Shown: one piece after another, positions 1 to 8,591 of the stretch
Position numbering within the stretch: position 1 is the stretch's first letter
Layout of the letters: each line of letters opens with the position of its first letter
Assembly (NCBI GenBank): GCA_963708865.1
Contig: CAVPUC010000008.1
Coordinates: 930,001 to 994,000 of the forward strand
Direction of reading: 5' to 3'
Length of the DNA: 64,000 nt
Source of the DNA: DAIDKA01 sp963708865
GTDB taxonomy: Bacteria; Pseudomonadota; Gammaproteobacteria; Steroidobacterales; Steroidobacteraceae
The notes under the pieces: generated by a model
The model's input: only the letters and a program-made list of their open reading frames with translations
Told to the model about the DNA's origin: nothing
Database searches by the model: none
Program-made: the position numbers and the translations under genes

Positions 1-614
1 ATGAGACACGGCGCGCCGGCGCGCTGTTGATATTTGATGAAGTGATTTCAGGCTTTCGCGTGGCCCGCGGCGGCGCTGCCGAGTACTACGGCATCACGCC
101 GGACATGGCCACCTTCGGCAAGATCATCGGCGGCGGCATGCCCGTCGGGGCCTTTGGTGCCTCCACGGCCATCATGAGCCGGCTGGCGCCGGATGGGGAT
201 ACCTATCAGGCCGGCACGCTCTCGGGAAATCCGGTGGCCATGGCGGCGGGCATCGCAACCCTGGATGTTCTGGAGCGCGAATCGGCCTGGGATAAGCTCG
301 AAGCGTGCGGCGCTCGCCTAGAACAATTGCTGGCGCCCGCGGTCGGCACGGCGAAATTCCCGCTGCACCTGGTGCGCCTGGGATCCTTGTTGTGGCTGTC
401 GATGCACGATGAGCCGACCCTGCGCCGCGCGGGTACGCTGTCGGTCGATGCGGCACATCGCTTCCGCAAACTGTTCCACGCCATGCTGGAGCGCGGCATC
501 TATATCGCGCCGTCCGCCTACGAGGTGACCTTCGTGTCGCTGGCCCACTGTGAAGATGATCTGCAGCGCTTCGCCACGGCGTTCGCGGAATCCGTGGCCA
601 TCACGGGCGCTTGA
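1..614 (+). CDS. hemL: Glutamate-1-semialdehyde 2,1-aminomutase, C-terminal part (gene starts before the window)
   Basis: This PLP enzyme converts glutamate-1-semialdehyde to 5-aminolevulinate, the first committed haem precursor in the C5 pathway. The open frame runs back to base 3 without a start, so only about the last 204 residues are present. The fragment carries the aminotransferase class III core: the IFDEV segment whose Asp contacts the PLP ring nitrogen, followed by GKIIGGG, whose Lys forms the Schiff base. The C-terminal small domain is complete and ends in TGA at 612-614. It lies upstream of a sensor kinase/regulator pair and hemCDBEF on the same strand, so it probably begins this haem operon. 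Other class III aminotransferases are unlikely given the motif match and the hem context. Confidence 0.93.
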   Translation, partial: ETRRAGALLIFDEVISGFRVARGGAAEYYGITPDMATFGKIIGGGMPVGAFGASTAIMSRLAPDGDTYQAGTLSGNPVAMAAGIATLDVLERESAWDKLEACGARLEQLLAPAVGTAKFPLHLVRLGSLLWLSMHDEPTLRRAGTLSVDAAHRFRKLFHAMLERGIYIAPSAYEVTFVSLAHCEDDLQRFATAFAESVAITGA

Positions 615-622
615 AGGAGCGT

Positions 623-1702
623 ATGAAACGCACCCGCGTATTCCAGATCACGGTGCTGCTGCTGGTGATTGTCTCCGCCGTCACGGTGGGCTACTGGCTG
701 TATGATCAGCATGTGCGCGGCGTGGAGAAGACCACGGCCCTGGTCAGACTCTACGACCAGCAGAGCGCCGCGGCACGCATGCTCTTGGCGGCTGGCGTGC
801 CGGTCGAGCGGGTGAGAACACTGTTACCCGATCTGTCCGTGGACGCCGATGGGGTGACGCTCGCGCCGCAGCACCGGGCCGCGCTGCTCGATGAACAGCA
901 GCGGCGCCTGCGCCAGTATTCATGGGAAGGCGGATTTTTCCTGTTCGCGCTGTGCGCCTGCATCGGCGTGATCTTCGTGGCACTGCGGGCCGAGACCCGC
1001 GTGCTCAATGAACAGGAACAGTTCCTCGCGCTGGTCTCGCACCAGTTCAAGACGCCGCTGGCCAGTCTGCAGCTGTCGCTTGAGACGATGGGCCTGCGCC
1101 AGCTGCCGCCGGAACATTCACGCGCCCTGATGGACCGCATGCTCTCGGACCTGACACGCATGGCGACGATGGTCGGCCAGATCCTCGACAGCTCGCGGCT
1201 ATCGCATGGCCGCATGGAGTTAAAGCACGAGCCGGTACTGCTGGATGCCACGGTGCACCGCGTGGTCAGCCAGTACCTGGAGCGCGCTCAGACCGACCAC
1301 ATCAGCATCGAGGCGCACGTCGCCCCCCAACTGCAGGTGCTGTCCGATCCCATCGCCGTGGATGCGGTGGTGCGCAATGTGCTGGAGAACGCGCTGGCCG
1401 CCGTCGCCCCGGTAGGGGGTGGCAAGGTCACACTCACCGCCCGCGCCGTGGGCGCCGAGATAGAACTTGCGGTGCGCGACAGCGGCATTGGTTTTCGGCC
1501 TTCAGACCACGAGCAGCTGTTCCGCAAGTTCTCGCGGCTCAATGCCGGCGCGGGCAGCAGTTATTACGGCACCGGCCTGGGACTGTTCATCGTCGAGCGG
1601 CTGATGCAGCTGTCCGGCGGCCGAGTCAGCGCCAGCAGCGAGGGACTGGGGCGCGGCGCCGAATTCCTGCTGCATTGGCCCAGCGCTGCGGTGCCGCCAT
1701 GA
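623..1702 (+). CDS. Membrane sensor histidine kinase in the hem operon
   Basis: A two-helix membrane sensor of 359 residues. The first membrane segment spans about residues 8-27 and the second about 104-121, enclosing a periplasmic loop of roughly 75 residues with no recognised sensor fold. The HisKA H-box (FLALVSHQFKTP) puts the phospho-acceptor at His140. An N-box (VVRNVLENAL), a G1 box (DSGIGF) and a G2 box (GTGLGLFI) complete an HATPase_c domain. There is no clear HAMP domain. An in-frame TTG at 611 overlaps the hemL stop, but ATG 623 is preceded by AAGGAG at 614-619, so 623 is chosen despite short spacing. The stop overlaps the regulator start (ATGA). Its position before hemC recalls AlgZ in Pseudomonas, but this is a classical HisKA kinase. 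Its signal is unknown. Confidence 0.9.
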   Translation: MKRTRVFQITVLLLVIVSAVTVGYWLYDQHVRGVEKTTALVRLYDQQSAAARMLLAAGVPVERVRTLLPDLSVDADGVTLAPQHRAALLDEQQRRLRQYSWEGGFFLFALCACIGVIFVALRAETRVLNEQEQFLALVSHQFKTPLASLQLSLETMGLRQLPPEHSRALMDRMLSDLTRMATMVGQILDSSRLSHGRMELKHEPVLLDATVHRVVSQYLERAQTDHISIEAHVAPQLQVLSDPIAVDAVVRNVLENALAAVAPVGGGKVTLTARAVGAEIELAVRDSGIGFRPSDHEQLFRKFSRLNAGAGSSYYGTGLGLFIVERLMQLSGGRVSASSEGLGRGAEFLLHWPSAAVPP

Positions 1703-2421
1703 GCGAGGCGGTGTATCGCGTGCTGGTGGTGGAGGATGATCCGCACCTGGCGGCCGGTGTGGTCGAGAACCTGCGCGCCGAAGGCTACGAGGTCGACAGC
1801 GTCCATGACGGGCGCAGGGCCGTGGATTGGTTCGACACCCACAGCTGCGATCTCATCGTGCTGGATGTGATGCTGCCCGGCATGGACGGCTTTGCGGTGT
1901 GCAGCACGCTGCGCGGCCGCGGCACCACGACACCGGTGCTGTTCCTGACCGCGCGAGGCGATGCGGCGGACCGCATCCGCGGGCTGGAGGCCGGCGGCGA
2001 TGACTACCTCGCCAAGCCCTTCCATCTGCAGGAGTTCCTGTTGCGGGTGCGCGCCATCCTGCGACGCTGGGACTGGTATCGCGCCAGCACCCGTACGCAA
2101 GGCTCGGATGTGCTGAAGTTCGCCGGCAACGAAGTGGATTTTCGCGCCTTCCGCGGTCGTTCCTGGAACGGTGAGGTCCAGGAGCTGACGGAAAAGGAAG
2201 CCATGATTCTCAAGGTTCTGGCCGAGAAACCCGGTGAGATCGTCTCGCGTGAGGATCTGCTGGAGAAGGTGTGGGGCTATGACGTCTTCCCCTCCACACG
2301 TACCGTCGATAATTTCATCCTGAAGCTGCGCAAGCGCTTCGAACGCGATCCCGCGAGCCCCATTCACTTCCTGACGGTGTGGGGAGTGGGGTACCGGTTC
2401 CTGTCGGGGGAGGAGTCATGA
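1699..2421 (+). CDS. OmpR/PhoB-family response regulator
   Basis: Cognate regulator of the kinase just upstream, 240 residues. The receiver domain (about 5-120) has the acidic pair in VVEDD, phospho-acceptor Asp56 in LDVMLP, a Thr in LFLTA and the conserved Lys106 in YLAKPF. The C-terminal half is an OmpR-type winged helix with a TRTVDNFILKLRKRF recognition region and the terminal GVGYRF hairpin. ATG 1699 overlaps the kinase stop (ATGA) and the stop overlaps hemC (ATGA), so all three are translationally coupled. This implies that expression of the pair is tied to haem synthesis. The DNA targets cannot be read from the sequence, and regulation of the hem genes is an inference from position. 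Confidence 0.92.
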   Translation: MSEAVYRVLVVEDDPHLAAGVVENLRAEGYEVDSVHDGRRAVDWFDTHSCDLIVLDVMLPGMDGFAVCSTLRGRGTTTPVLFLTARGDAADRIRGLEAGGDDYLAKPFHLQEFLLRVRAILRRWDWYRASTRTQGSDVLKFAGNEVDFRAFRGRSWNGEVQELTEKEAMILKVLAEKPGEIVSREDLLEKVWGYDVFPSTRTVDNFILKLRKRFERDPASPIHFLTVWGVGYRFLSGEES

Positions 2422-3365
2422 GTGGTCAGGCGTTGCGCATCGGCACGCGCGCCTCGGCGCTGGCGTTGTGGCAGGCGAACCGGGTGGCGGATCTGATCCG
2501 GGCCCAGCCCGGGGCACCGGCGGTGGAACTGGTGCATATCCGCACCGAGGGGGACGTGCGCACGGACATTCCGCTATGGGCCGCCGGGGGCCGTGCGTTC
2601 TTCACGCGCGAGATCGACCGCGCGCAGCTGGCGGGGGAAGTCGACATCGCGGTGCACTCGCTCAAGGATCTGTCGACGCTCATCGCCGAGGGACTGGAAC
2701 TCGCGGCGGTACTGGAGCGCGAAGATCCGCGCGATGCGCTGTTGAGCCGCCACGGTGCGACGCTCAACGATCTGCCGCAGGGGGCGCGTGTCGGCACGAG
2801 CAGCCTGCGCCGCCGCGCCTTCCTGCTGCGCGCCCGCCCGGATCTTGCGCTGCTGGAATTGCGCGGCAATGTGCCCACGCGTATCGAGCGGCTCGAGCAG
2901 GGCAAGTACGACGCCATCGTGCTGGCGACGGCGGGATTGAAGCGCCTGAATCTGGAGGCGCATATCGCAACCCACATTGCCTCATCGATCATGCCCCCGG
3001 CGGTATCCCAGGGCGCCATCGGCGTATGCGCGCGAGCCGGCGATGAACCCGCCCTGCGGTGGTTGCGATCACTGGACCATACCGCCACACGCGTAGCCGT
3101 AACGGCCGAGCGCGCCCTGCTGCGGCGTATTGAAGGGGGCTGCCAAGTGCCGCTTGGGGCGCTGGCGACGCTCGACGGCGGACGCCTGCATCTTTATGCC
3201 AGCGTCTGCGCGCTCGATGGCTCGCTGTCCCTGGAAGGCGAGGACCACGCGCCGATGGCAGAGGCCGTGCCGTTGGGGATACGCGTTGCCGAACAACTGC
3301 TGGCCAGGGGCGCGGGCGAGATCATTGCCCAGCAGCGCACGCCGGTGGCAGTGGAGCTGCCGTGA
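2418..3365 (+). CDS. hemC: Hydroxymethylbilane synthase (porphobilinogen deaminase)
   Basis: Polymerises four porphobilinogen units into hydroxymethylbilane. The protein is 315 residues, normal for the family. Visible signatures are the N-terminal IGTRASALALWQ, the HSLKDL segment lining the active site, GTSSLRR, and GGCQVPLGA, in which Cys242 is the attachment site of the dipyrromethane cofactor. A longer frame opens at 2379 inside the regulator gene, but ATG 2418 overlaps the regulator stop as ATGA and follows GGAGGAG, so it is the better start. The end overlaps the GTG start of hemD. Confidence 0.97.
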   Translation: MSGQALRIGTRASALALWQANRVADLIRAQPGAPAVELVHIRTEGDVRTDIPLWAAGGRAFFTREIDRAQLAGEVDIAVHSLKDLSTLIAEGLELAAVLEREDPRDALLSRHGATLNDLPQGARVGTSSLRRRAFLLRARPDLALLELRGNVPTRIERLEQGKYDAIVLATAGLKRLNLEAHIATHIASSIMPPAVSQGAIGVCARAGDEPALRWLRSLDHTATRVAVTAERALLRRIEGGCQVPLGALATLDGGRLHLYASVCALDGSLSLEGEDHAPMAEAVPLGIRVAEQLLARGAGEIIAQQRTPVAVELP

Positions 3366-4135
3366 ACACCCGCTCAGCCGATTACTCACGCTGGCCGGTG
3401 GTCGTGACGCGGGATGAGCCCGCCGACGGTCCCTTGAGCTGCGAGCTGCGCGCATTGGGACTTCAGGTGCTGGGATGGCCGGTGCTCAGCATCGGGCCTG
3501 TACACGACGCCGACGCGCTGGAGCTGGCGCTGCGACACCTCAACCAGTTCGAGTGGCTGGTATTTGCCAGCCAGCACGCCGTGGCCGAGGTGGTGCGACG
3601 CGTACCGGTACCGCCGGCCTATCTCAACATCGCCGCGGTGGGCGAGCGCACGGCGCAGGCGTTGCGTGCGGCAGGCTGGTTGGTGACGGCGGTGCCTGCG
3701 GATCAGACCGCCGAGGGGCTGGTCGCCGTGTTGCGCCCGCAGCTGACGCCGGGGGCGAAAGTATTGTTTCCCGCCGGGTCCCGGTCGCTGCCGACGCTGC
3801 GTGAGGGACTCACCGCCGCCGGTGCGGTCGTCACACAGGTGCAAGCCTATGCCACGCAGGCCAGTGCCCTGGACGTAACGGGTTGTCACGAGTGGGTGCA
3901 ACGACGCGCCATCGGTGCGGTCACCTTCACCAGTCCCTCTGCCGTTGCCGAACTGGATCGGGCGCTGGGCCCGGCCGCCTTCGACCGGCTGCTCGACAGC
4001 AGTACGGCGATCACGCTGGGCGCGACGACCGCAAAGGCCCTGGCGTTCCGGGGTTTTGCCAGCGTCCTGGCATCACCGGCGACCCTTACGGGCATGGCCC
4101 AAACCACTCTAAAATTGATTCAGACGAGAGCATGA
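3362..4135 (+). CDS. hemD: Uroporphyrinogen-III synthase
   Basis: Closes and inverts ring D of hydroxymethylbilane to give uroporphyrinogen III. The 257-residue protein has the poorly conserved two-lobe HemD fold. Readable landmarks are VVVTRDEPAD near the start, WLVFASQHAV, AAVGERTAQAL, LFPAGSRSLPTL, and VTFTSPSAV followed by ITLGATTAKAL in the second lobe. The start is GTG 3362, sharing bases with the hemC TGA, and the stop overlaps hemB. Family sequences diverge widely, so the call rests on motif pattern plus its place between hemC and hemB. HemX does not follow here, unlike in enterobacteria; hemB takes that slot. Confidence 0.93.
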   Translation: MNTRSADYSRWPVVVTRDEPADGPLSCELRALGLQVLGWPVLSIGPVHDADALELALRHLNQFEWLVFASQHAVAEVVRRVPVPPAYLNIAAVGERTAQALRAAGWLVTAVPADQTAEGLVAVLRPQLTPGAKVLFPAGSRSLPTLREGLTAAGAVVTQVQAYATQASALDVTGCHEWVQRRAIGAVTFTSPSAVAELDRALGPAAFDRLLDSSTAITLGATTAKALAFRGFASVLASPATLTGMAQTTLKLIQTRA

Positions 4136-5121
4136 CTATGGGTTTTCCAACCGCAAGACCGCGCCGCCTGCGCCAAAGTGAAAGCTGGCGGGCCATGGTG
4201 CGCGAGACGCAGCTCGCCGTCTGCGACTTCGTGTATCCGATGTTCATCGTCCCCGGCACCAAAGTGCGGCATCCGGTCTCCAGCATGCCGGGCGTGTCGC
4301 AGTTTTCGGTCGACCAAATCATTCTCGAGGCGCGCCAGGTGGCACAGACCGGCGTGCGCGCACTCATCCTGTTCAGCGCCCCGGAGCAGAAAGATCCGCA
4401 GGGCTCCGCCTTCCTCGATCCTGAAGGACTGGTGCCGCGCGCCGTGGCGGGCATCAAGGCCGCCTGTCCCGATCTTTTGGTGTGGACCGATGTGTGCCTG
4501 TGCAGCGCGACGGATCACGGGCACTGCGGACACGTGCTGCCCAACGGCGTCATCGACAATGACTCCTCGATCGCGACGCTGGCGCAAGTGGCGCTCAATC
4601 ATGCGCGCGCGGGAGCCGATGCGGTCGCTCCCAGCGACATGATGGACGGCCGCGTGGCCGCCATTCGGCAGCTGCTCGACCACAGTGGCTTCGTGCACAC
4701 GCCGGTGGTGTCGTACGCGGCGAAATATGCGTCGGCATTCTACGGCCCGTTCCGCGAGGCGGCGGACTCGGCGCCGGCGTTCGGTGATCGTCGCTCCTAT
4801 CAGATGGATCCGGCCAACGTACGCGAAGCGCTGCGCGAGGTGTTGCTGGATGTGGAGGAGGGTGCCGACATGGTCATGGTCAAACCGGCCGGGCCGTATC
4901 TGGATGTGATCCGCCGGGTGCGCGAAGCGGTGAATATTCCAGTGGTGGCCTATCAGGTATCCGGCGAATACAGCCTGCTCAAGGCGGCCGCTGAACGCGG
5001 CTGGATCGATGAGCGTGCGGCCGCCCTGGAATCGCTGATGGGCATCAAGCGCGCGGGCGCGGATCTGATCCTGTCCTACTTTGCCCCGCAGATTTCCGCC
5101 TGGCTGGGCAAGGACAAGTAA
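4132..5121 (+). CDS. hemB: Delta-aminolevulinic acid dehydratase (porphobilinogen synthase)
   Basis: Condenses two 5-aminolevulinate molecules into porphobilinogen. The 329-residue protein contains both Schiff-base lysines: Lys198 in SYAAKYASAFYGPFR and Lys251 in MVMVKPAGPY. The segment DVCLCSATDHGHCG carries the cysteine triad that binds catalytic zinc, so this is a zinc-type rather than magnesium-type enzyme. ATG 4132 overlaps the hemD stop; a second ATG at 4138 is also possible (two residues shorter). A much longer in-frame extension back to 3883 lies entirely inside hemD and is not credible. hemE follows with no gap. Confidence 0.96.
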   Translation: MTMGFPTARPRRLRQSESWRAMVRETQLAVCDFVYPMFIVPGTKVRHPVSSMPGVSQFSVDQIILEARQVAQTGVRALILFSAPEQKDPQGSAFLDPEGLVPRAVAGIKAACPDLLVWTDVCLCSATDHGHCGHVLPNGVIDNDSSIATLAQVALNHARAGADAVAPSDMMDGRVAAIRQLLDHSGFVHTPVVSYAAKYASAFYGPFREAADSAPAFGDRRSYQMDPANVREALREVLLDVEEGADMVMVKPAGPYLDVIRRVREAVNIPVVAYQVSGEYSLLKAAAERGWIDERAAALESLMGIKRAGADLILSYFAPQISAWLGKDK

Positions 5122-6201
5122 ATGAGCGTTGCATTGAGCACCCCCGGCCCGATCGCCGATACGGATTCGGTCTTCATCAAGGCCTGCCGCCGCCAGGAAG
5201 TCCCGCACACTCCGGTGTGGGTGATGCGTCAGGCGGGCCGCTACCTGCCCGAATACCGGGAGCTGCGCTCGCGGGTGGATTTCGTCACCCTGACGCGCAG
5301 TGCGGAGCTGGCGGCGGAAGTCACGCTGCAGCCGGTGCGACGCTTTCCGTTGGATGCGGCCATCCTGTTCAGCGACATCATGACGCCGCTGCAGGGCATG
5401 GGCATTCCGCTGACCTTCGAGCCCGGACCGGTGGTGGCCACCCCGATCCGAAGCCTCGAGCAGGTGCAGGCGCTGCCGAGCCTTTACCCCGAGCGCGATG
5501 TGCCGTTTGTCCTGGATGCCGTGAAGCTGGTGCGCGCCAACGCGCCACGCGGCGTGCCATTGATCGGCTTCGCCGGCGCGCCCTTCACCCTGCTGTGCTA
5601 TCTGGTCAGCGGCAAGCCCTCCAAGGAGTTCGGCATCGCGCGCAGCTTCCTGTACAACCAGCCCGAGGCGGCGATGCTGCTGATCGATCACCTGGCGGAT
5701 GCCATGGCCGCGTATCTTTCGGCCCAGGCGCGTGCCGGCGCGCAGGCGCTGATGCTGTTTGAATCCTGGGCGGGGCTGCTGGCACCGCCGCAGTTCCGGC
5801 AATTCGCGCTGCGTGGCGCGAAGCGTACCTTGGGGGCGCTGCGAACCTTAGGCGTGCCGCTGATCTATTACGCCAACCAGGGCTCGGCGCTGATGGAGGA
5901 GGTGCGCTCGCTCGATGTGGATGTCGTGGGCGTGGACTGGCGATCGCCACTCGGCACGATCCGGCGCACCTTGGGAGCCGATAAGGCGGTGCAGGGCAAT
6001 CTCGACCCTGCCGCATTGTTTGCTGACCCCGAGGAGCTGCAGCGCCAGATCGACATGGTGCTGGCCGAAGCGGGTGCGGGGCCCGGCCATATTTTCAATC
6101 TCGGCCACGGCATCTGGCCGGACACGAATCCCGATGCCGTCGCGCGACTCATCGATCACGTCCACACGCGCACCTCGCGCAGTGGTCGGGGCGCCGCATG
6201 A
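5122..6201 (+). CDS. hemE: Uroporphyrinogen decarboxylase
   Basis: Removes four carboxyl groups from uroporphyrinogen III to make coproporphyrinogen III in the cytosol. The protein has 359 residues, as expected. Signatures present are PVWVMRQAGRYLPEYR (substrate-binding arginines), the catalytic aspartate segment AILFSDIMTPLQ, IGFAGAPFTLLCY, and the C-terminal FNLGHGIWPDTNPD. The ATG at 5122 directly follows the hemB stop and the TGA overlaps the hemF ATG. Nothing in the coding region departs from the family. Confidence 0.97.
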   Translation: MSVALSTPGPIADTDSVFIKACRRQEVPHTPVWVMRQAGRYLPEYRELRSRVDFVTLTRSAELAAEVTLQPVRRFPLDAAILFSDIMTPLQGMGIPLTFEPGPVVATPIRSLEQVQALPSLYPERDVPFVLDAVKLVRANAPRGVPLIGFAGAPFTLLCYLVSGKPSKEFGIARSFLYNQPEAAMLLIDHLADAMAAYLSAQARAGAQALMLFESWAGLLAPPQFRQFALRGAKRTLGALRTLGVPLIYYANQGSALMEEVRSLDVDVVGVDWRSPLGTIRRTLGADKAVQGNLDPAALFADPEELQRQIDMVLAEAGAGPGHIFNLGHGIWPDTNPDAVARLIDHVHTRTSRSGRGAA

Positions 6202-7061
6202 ATCCGGCGGCCAGCGAGATGGCCGGCACCAGTGCCGGCGCCGATGGTTTCGCGCCCACGGCGGCCGCCTGGTTTCGCGCGTTGCAGGCGCGCATCTGCG
6301 CCCGCTTTGAATCCTTTGAGGACGGCACGCACTTCACGGCCCGGTCCTGGAGCAAGCCCGAGGGCCATCGACTGCAGGGCGGCGGCGAAAGCCGGCTGAT
6401 GCGCGGTGCGGTGTTCGAGAAGGTGGGCGTGAATTTCAGCCACGTCTGGGGTTCCTTCCCAGAGCAGTTTCGGGGACAGGTGGCCGGTGCGCAGGAATCG
6501 GAAGGGCGCTTCACCGCCTGCGGGATCTCGCTGGTGGCCCACATGGTCAATCCGTACGTGCCGGCCGTGCACATGAACCTGCGCTACCTGTGCACCAGCC
6601 GCGCCTGGTTTGGCGGCGGTTCGGATTTGACGCCGACCTTTCCCTTTGATGAGGACACCGCGGACTTCCACGCCGCCCTGCGCGGCGCCTGTGACAGCTA
6701 CCGCGCGGCTGCCTATAGCGAATACAAGGCCTGGTGCGATCGATACTTCTTCTTGCCGCATCGGCAGGAGCCGCGCGGCGTGGGCGGGATTTTCTTCGAT
6801 GAACTGGCCAGCGGCGACGTGCAGCGCGATTTTGCTTTCGTTCGGGCTGTCGGGGATGCGTTTCTGAATGTCTATCCGGCACTGGTGGAGCGGCGCTTCC
6901 GCACCCCGTACGATGAGGCCGCCCGCGAGAAGCTGCTGGTGAAGCGCGGCCGCTACGTGGAGTTCAACCTGGTCTATGACCGGGGCACGAAGTTCGGTTT
7001 TGCGACCGATGCGGATCCTGAGGCCTACCTGATGAGCCTGCCGCCCATCGTAAAGTGGTAG
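6198..7061 (+). CDS. hemF: Oxygen-dependent coproporphyrinogen III oxidase
   Basis: Oxidatively decarboxylates two propionates of coproporphyrinogen III using O2, so this operon encodes the aerobic route. The 287-residue protein shows the family landmarks GGGESRLMRGAVFEKVGVNFS, the VPAVHMNLRY strand, WFGGGSDLTP, the GVGGIFFDEL turn, RRGRYVEFNLVYDRGT in the shorter form KRGRYVEFNLVYDRGT, and the final LPPIVKW. ATG 6198 overlaps hemE by four bases. Only 16 bases separate its stop from the convergent Anbu gene, and no hairpin terminator is visible there. Confidence 0.97.
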   Translation: MNPAASEMAGTSAGADGFAPTAAAWFRALQARICARFESFEDGTHFTARSWSKPEGHRLQGGGESRLMRGAVFEKVGVNFSHVWGSFPEQFRGQVAGAQESEGRFTACGISLVAHMVNPYVPAVHMNLRYLCTSRAWFGGGSDLTPTFPFDEDTADFHAALRGACDSYRAAAYSEYKAWCDRYFFLPHRQEPRGVGGIFFDELASGDVQRDFAFVRAVGDAFLNVYPALVERRFRTPYDEAAREKLLVKRGRYVEFNLVYDRGTKFGFATDADPEAYLMSLPPIVKW

Positions 7062-7077
7062 GACGTCCCGCTCGCGC

Positions 7078-7866
7078 TCAGGTAGAGAGCTTGGTGACCG
7101 TGGCGGGCGGCGCCCGCTCCGGCGCCCGGTCGGACAGCCAGTCCGGATCCGGCAACTCCACGAAGGCCTCGCGCAGCGCGGCGCTCCAGCGCGAGCGTAT
7201 GCCGCGGAAGTACACGTTGTCCGAATCGATGCTCATGTGGCGGGCGACGCAGAACTGATCACGGCGCACGATGACCAGGTCGAGCGGCAGACCTACCGAG
7301 AGATTGGACTGGATGGTGGAGTCCATCGAGACCAGGGCGCACTTGGTCGCCTCGTTGAGGCTGCTGCTGCGGCGGATCACCCGATCGATGATGGGCTTGC
7401 CGTACTTGGATTCGCCGATCTGAAAGTAGGTGGTCTCAGGCAGCGCCTCGATGAAGTTTCCCGCCGAGTAGATCAGGAACAGCCGCGGCACCTCGCCGCG
7501 GATCTGGCCGCCGAGGATCAATTTGGCGTTGAACTCGACGCCAAACTCCTTGAGCGATTCCGCATCGCGACGATGCACCTCGCGCAAGGCCTCGCCCACG
7601 CAACGCGCCGCTTCGAACATATTGCTGCAGGACTGCAGGTCAAGGACCGGGTGGGTGGGGCTATTCTCATGTTCGCGCAGCAGGGTGACTACTGCCTGCG
7701 TGATGGCGAGGTTGCCGGCGACCTGAAGCACCATGACGCGATCGCCCGGCCGCTGGAACACCGCGGTCTTGCGGAAACTGTTGATCTGGTCGACACCGGC
7801 GCTGGTGCGGGAGTCCGCCAGGAAAACCAGTCCGGTATCGAGCAGCATGCCGACGCAGTAAGTCAT
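7078..7866 (-). CDS. Anbu, ancestral-beta-subunit proteasome-like peptidase
   Basis: A 262-residue Ntn-hydrolase related to HslV and proteasome beta subunits. The chosen ATG at 7866 gives MTYCVGM at the N terminus. Removal of Met exposes Thr1, with Asp17 in LADSRTS and a Lys at position 32 in SFRKT, matching the proteasomal Thr/Asp/Lys catalytic set. A longer frame to 8010 would bury the catalytic threonine and lies in the upstream gene. The start overlaps the transglutaminase-like stop. Anbu is known from structural work to assemble into open helical or lock-washer arrays; its substrate and role are unresolved. The four-gene set seen here is its usual genomic company. Confidence 0.9.
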   Translation of the reverse strand: MTYCVGMLLDTGLVFLADSRTSAGVDQINSFRKTAVFQRPGDRVMVLQVAGNLAITQAVVTLLREHENSPTHPVLDLQSCSNMFEAARCVGEALREVHRRDAESLKEFGVEFNAKLILGGQIRGEVPRLFLIYSAGNFIEALPETTYFQIGESKYGKPIIDRVIRRSSSLNEATKCALVSMDSTIQSNLSVGLPLDLVIVRRDQFCVARHMSIDSDNVYFRGIRSRWSAALREAFVELPDPDWLSDRAPERAPPATVTKLST

Positions 7867-8591
7867 TGATCGCGAATCCTCAAAGTTTCCACTGACTCCC
7901 CGGGACGATGGATACGCACCGGCGCCGCATCCAGATGGTCGCGGCCCACGGCGAGCCGACAATGACGTGATCGTGCCGGTTCGACACGGTCCACGTCCAG
8001 TGCAATCCACCCATCCTGCGCGCCACTCCAGATGTCCACCCAGGCGATCCGGTCGGCGCGGTCCTCATCGATATGTCGATAGCCGCTCACATAGCGTGCC
8101 GGGACGCCCGCCGCGCGGCAGCACGCCAAGAACGCGTGCGCGATGTCCTGAGAAGGTGCATCGCCAGGGCGCAGTTCCCGAACCCCTCTGCCGAGCCGCG
8201 TGATCCATTCCCAGGTCGCACCATTCTGGGGCCCGCTGGAGGCGGCGAGGCTGAGCAGTTCGGGCGTCGGGCGGGTCGCCTCCGTGAAAGCGAGGTAAGC
8301 CAGGGGTGACAGCGGGCCCTCATGCGGCAGCGGTCGCTCGGACCAGCTGATCTCGACCAGTCCGGTGACCACGACCTCGATGTGCCGGTGCGACTCCTCC
8401 AGCGTGAGCAGGTGGGTGATATTGCCGTGGGCGTCCACCTGTTCGACCCGGCGCCCCGGCGCGTGGATCGTCCAGCTGAGCATGTGCTGGGTGCTGTCGC
8501 GGCGCGGCGTCAGCCGCAACGCCTGCGCGCTGTACTGATAGGTGTGCGCATAGCGGTATTCGCAGGTGTGCTGGATGCGCAGCCGATTCAT
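7863..8591 (-). CDS. Transglutaminase-like protein of the Anbu operon, catalytic His apparently lost
   Basis: A 242-residue protein with the bacterial transglutaminase N-terminal beta region (residues about 1-85) followed by the transglutaminase core. The nucleophile segment is present as AHAFLACCRAAGVPARYVSGY. The following strand normally reads S-H-A-W, supplying the catalytic histidine, but here it reads DRIAWVDIW, with Ile at that position. The typical DPT/DPA acid segment reads ALDVDR. The C-terminal LAVGRDHLDAAPVRI matches the family. The gene overlaps its neighbours on both sides by four bases. Taken literally it would be an inactive or altered relative of the cysteine-protease-like family. 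The ORF itself looks intact and conserved in length. Confidence 0.85.
   Translation of the reverse strand: MNRLRIQHTCEYRYAHTYQYSAQALRLTPRRDSTQHMLSWTIHAPGRRVEQVDAHGNITHLLTLEESHRHIEVVVTGLVEISWSERPLPHEGPLSPLAYLAFTEATRPTPELLSLAASSGPQNGATWEWITRLGRGVRELRPGDAPSQDIAHAFLACCRAAGVPARYVSGYRHIDEDRADRIAWVDIWSGAQDGWIALDVDRVEPARSRHCRLAVGRDHLDAAPVRIHRPGESVETLRIRDQ

Noticed and set aside
1564..2367. Open frame of 267 codons on the minus strand opposite the response regulator
   Set aside because: Antisense to a conserved gene and without recognisable domains.
3883..4131. N-terminal extension of hemB inside hemD
   Set aside because: The extension lies entirely in the hemD gene and is absent from HemB proteins; ATG 4132 overlaps the hemD stop.
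4120..5802. Open frame of 560 codons on the minus strand, opposite hemB and hemE
   Set aside because: It is rich in His, Arg and Gln, has no family motif, and runs antisense to two intact conserved genes; long antisense frames are expected in GC-rich DNA.
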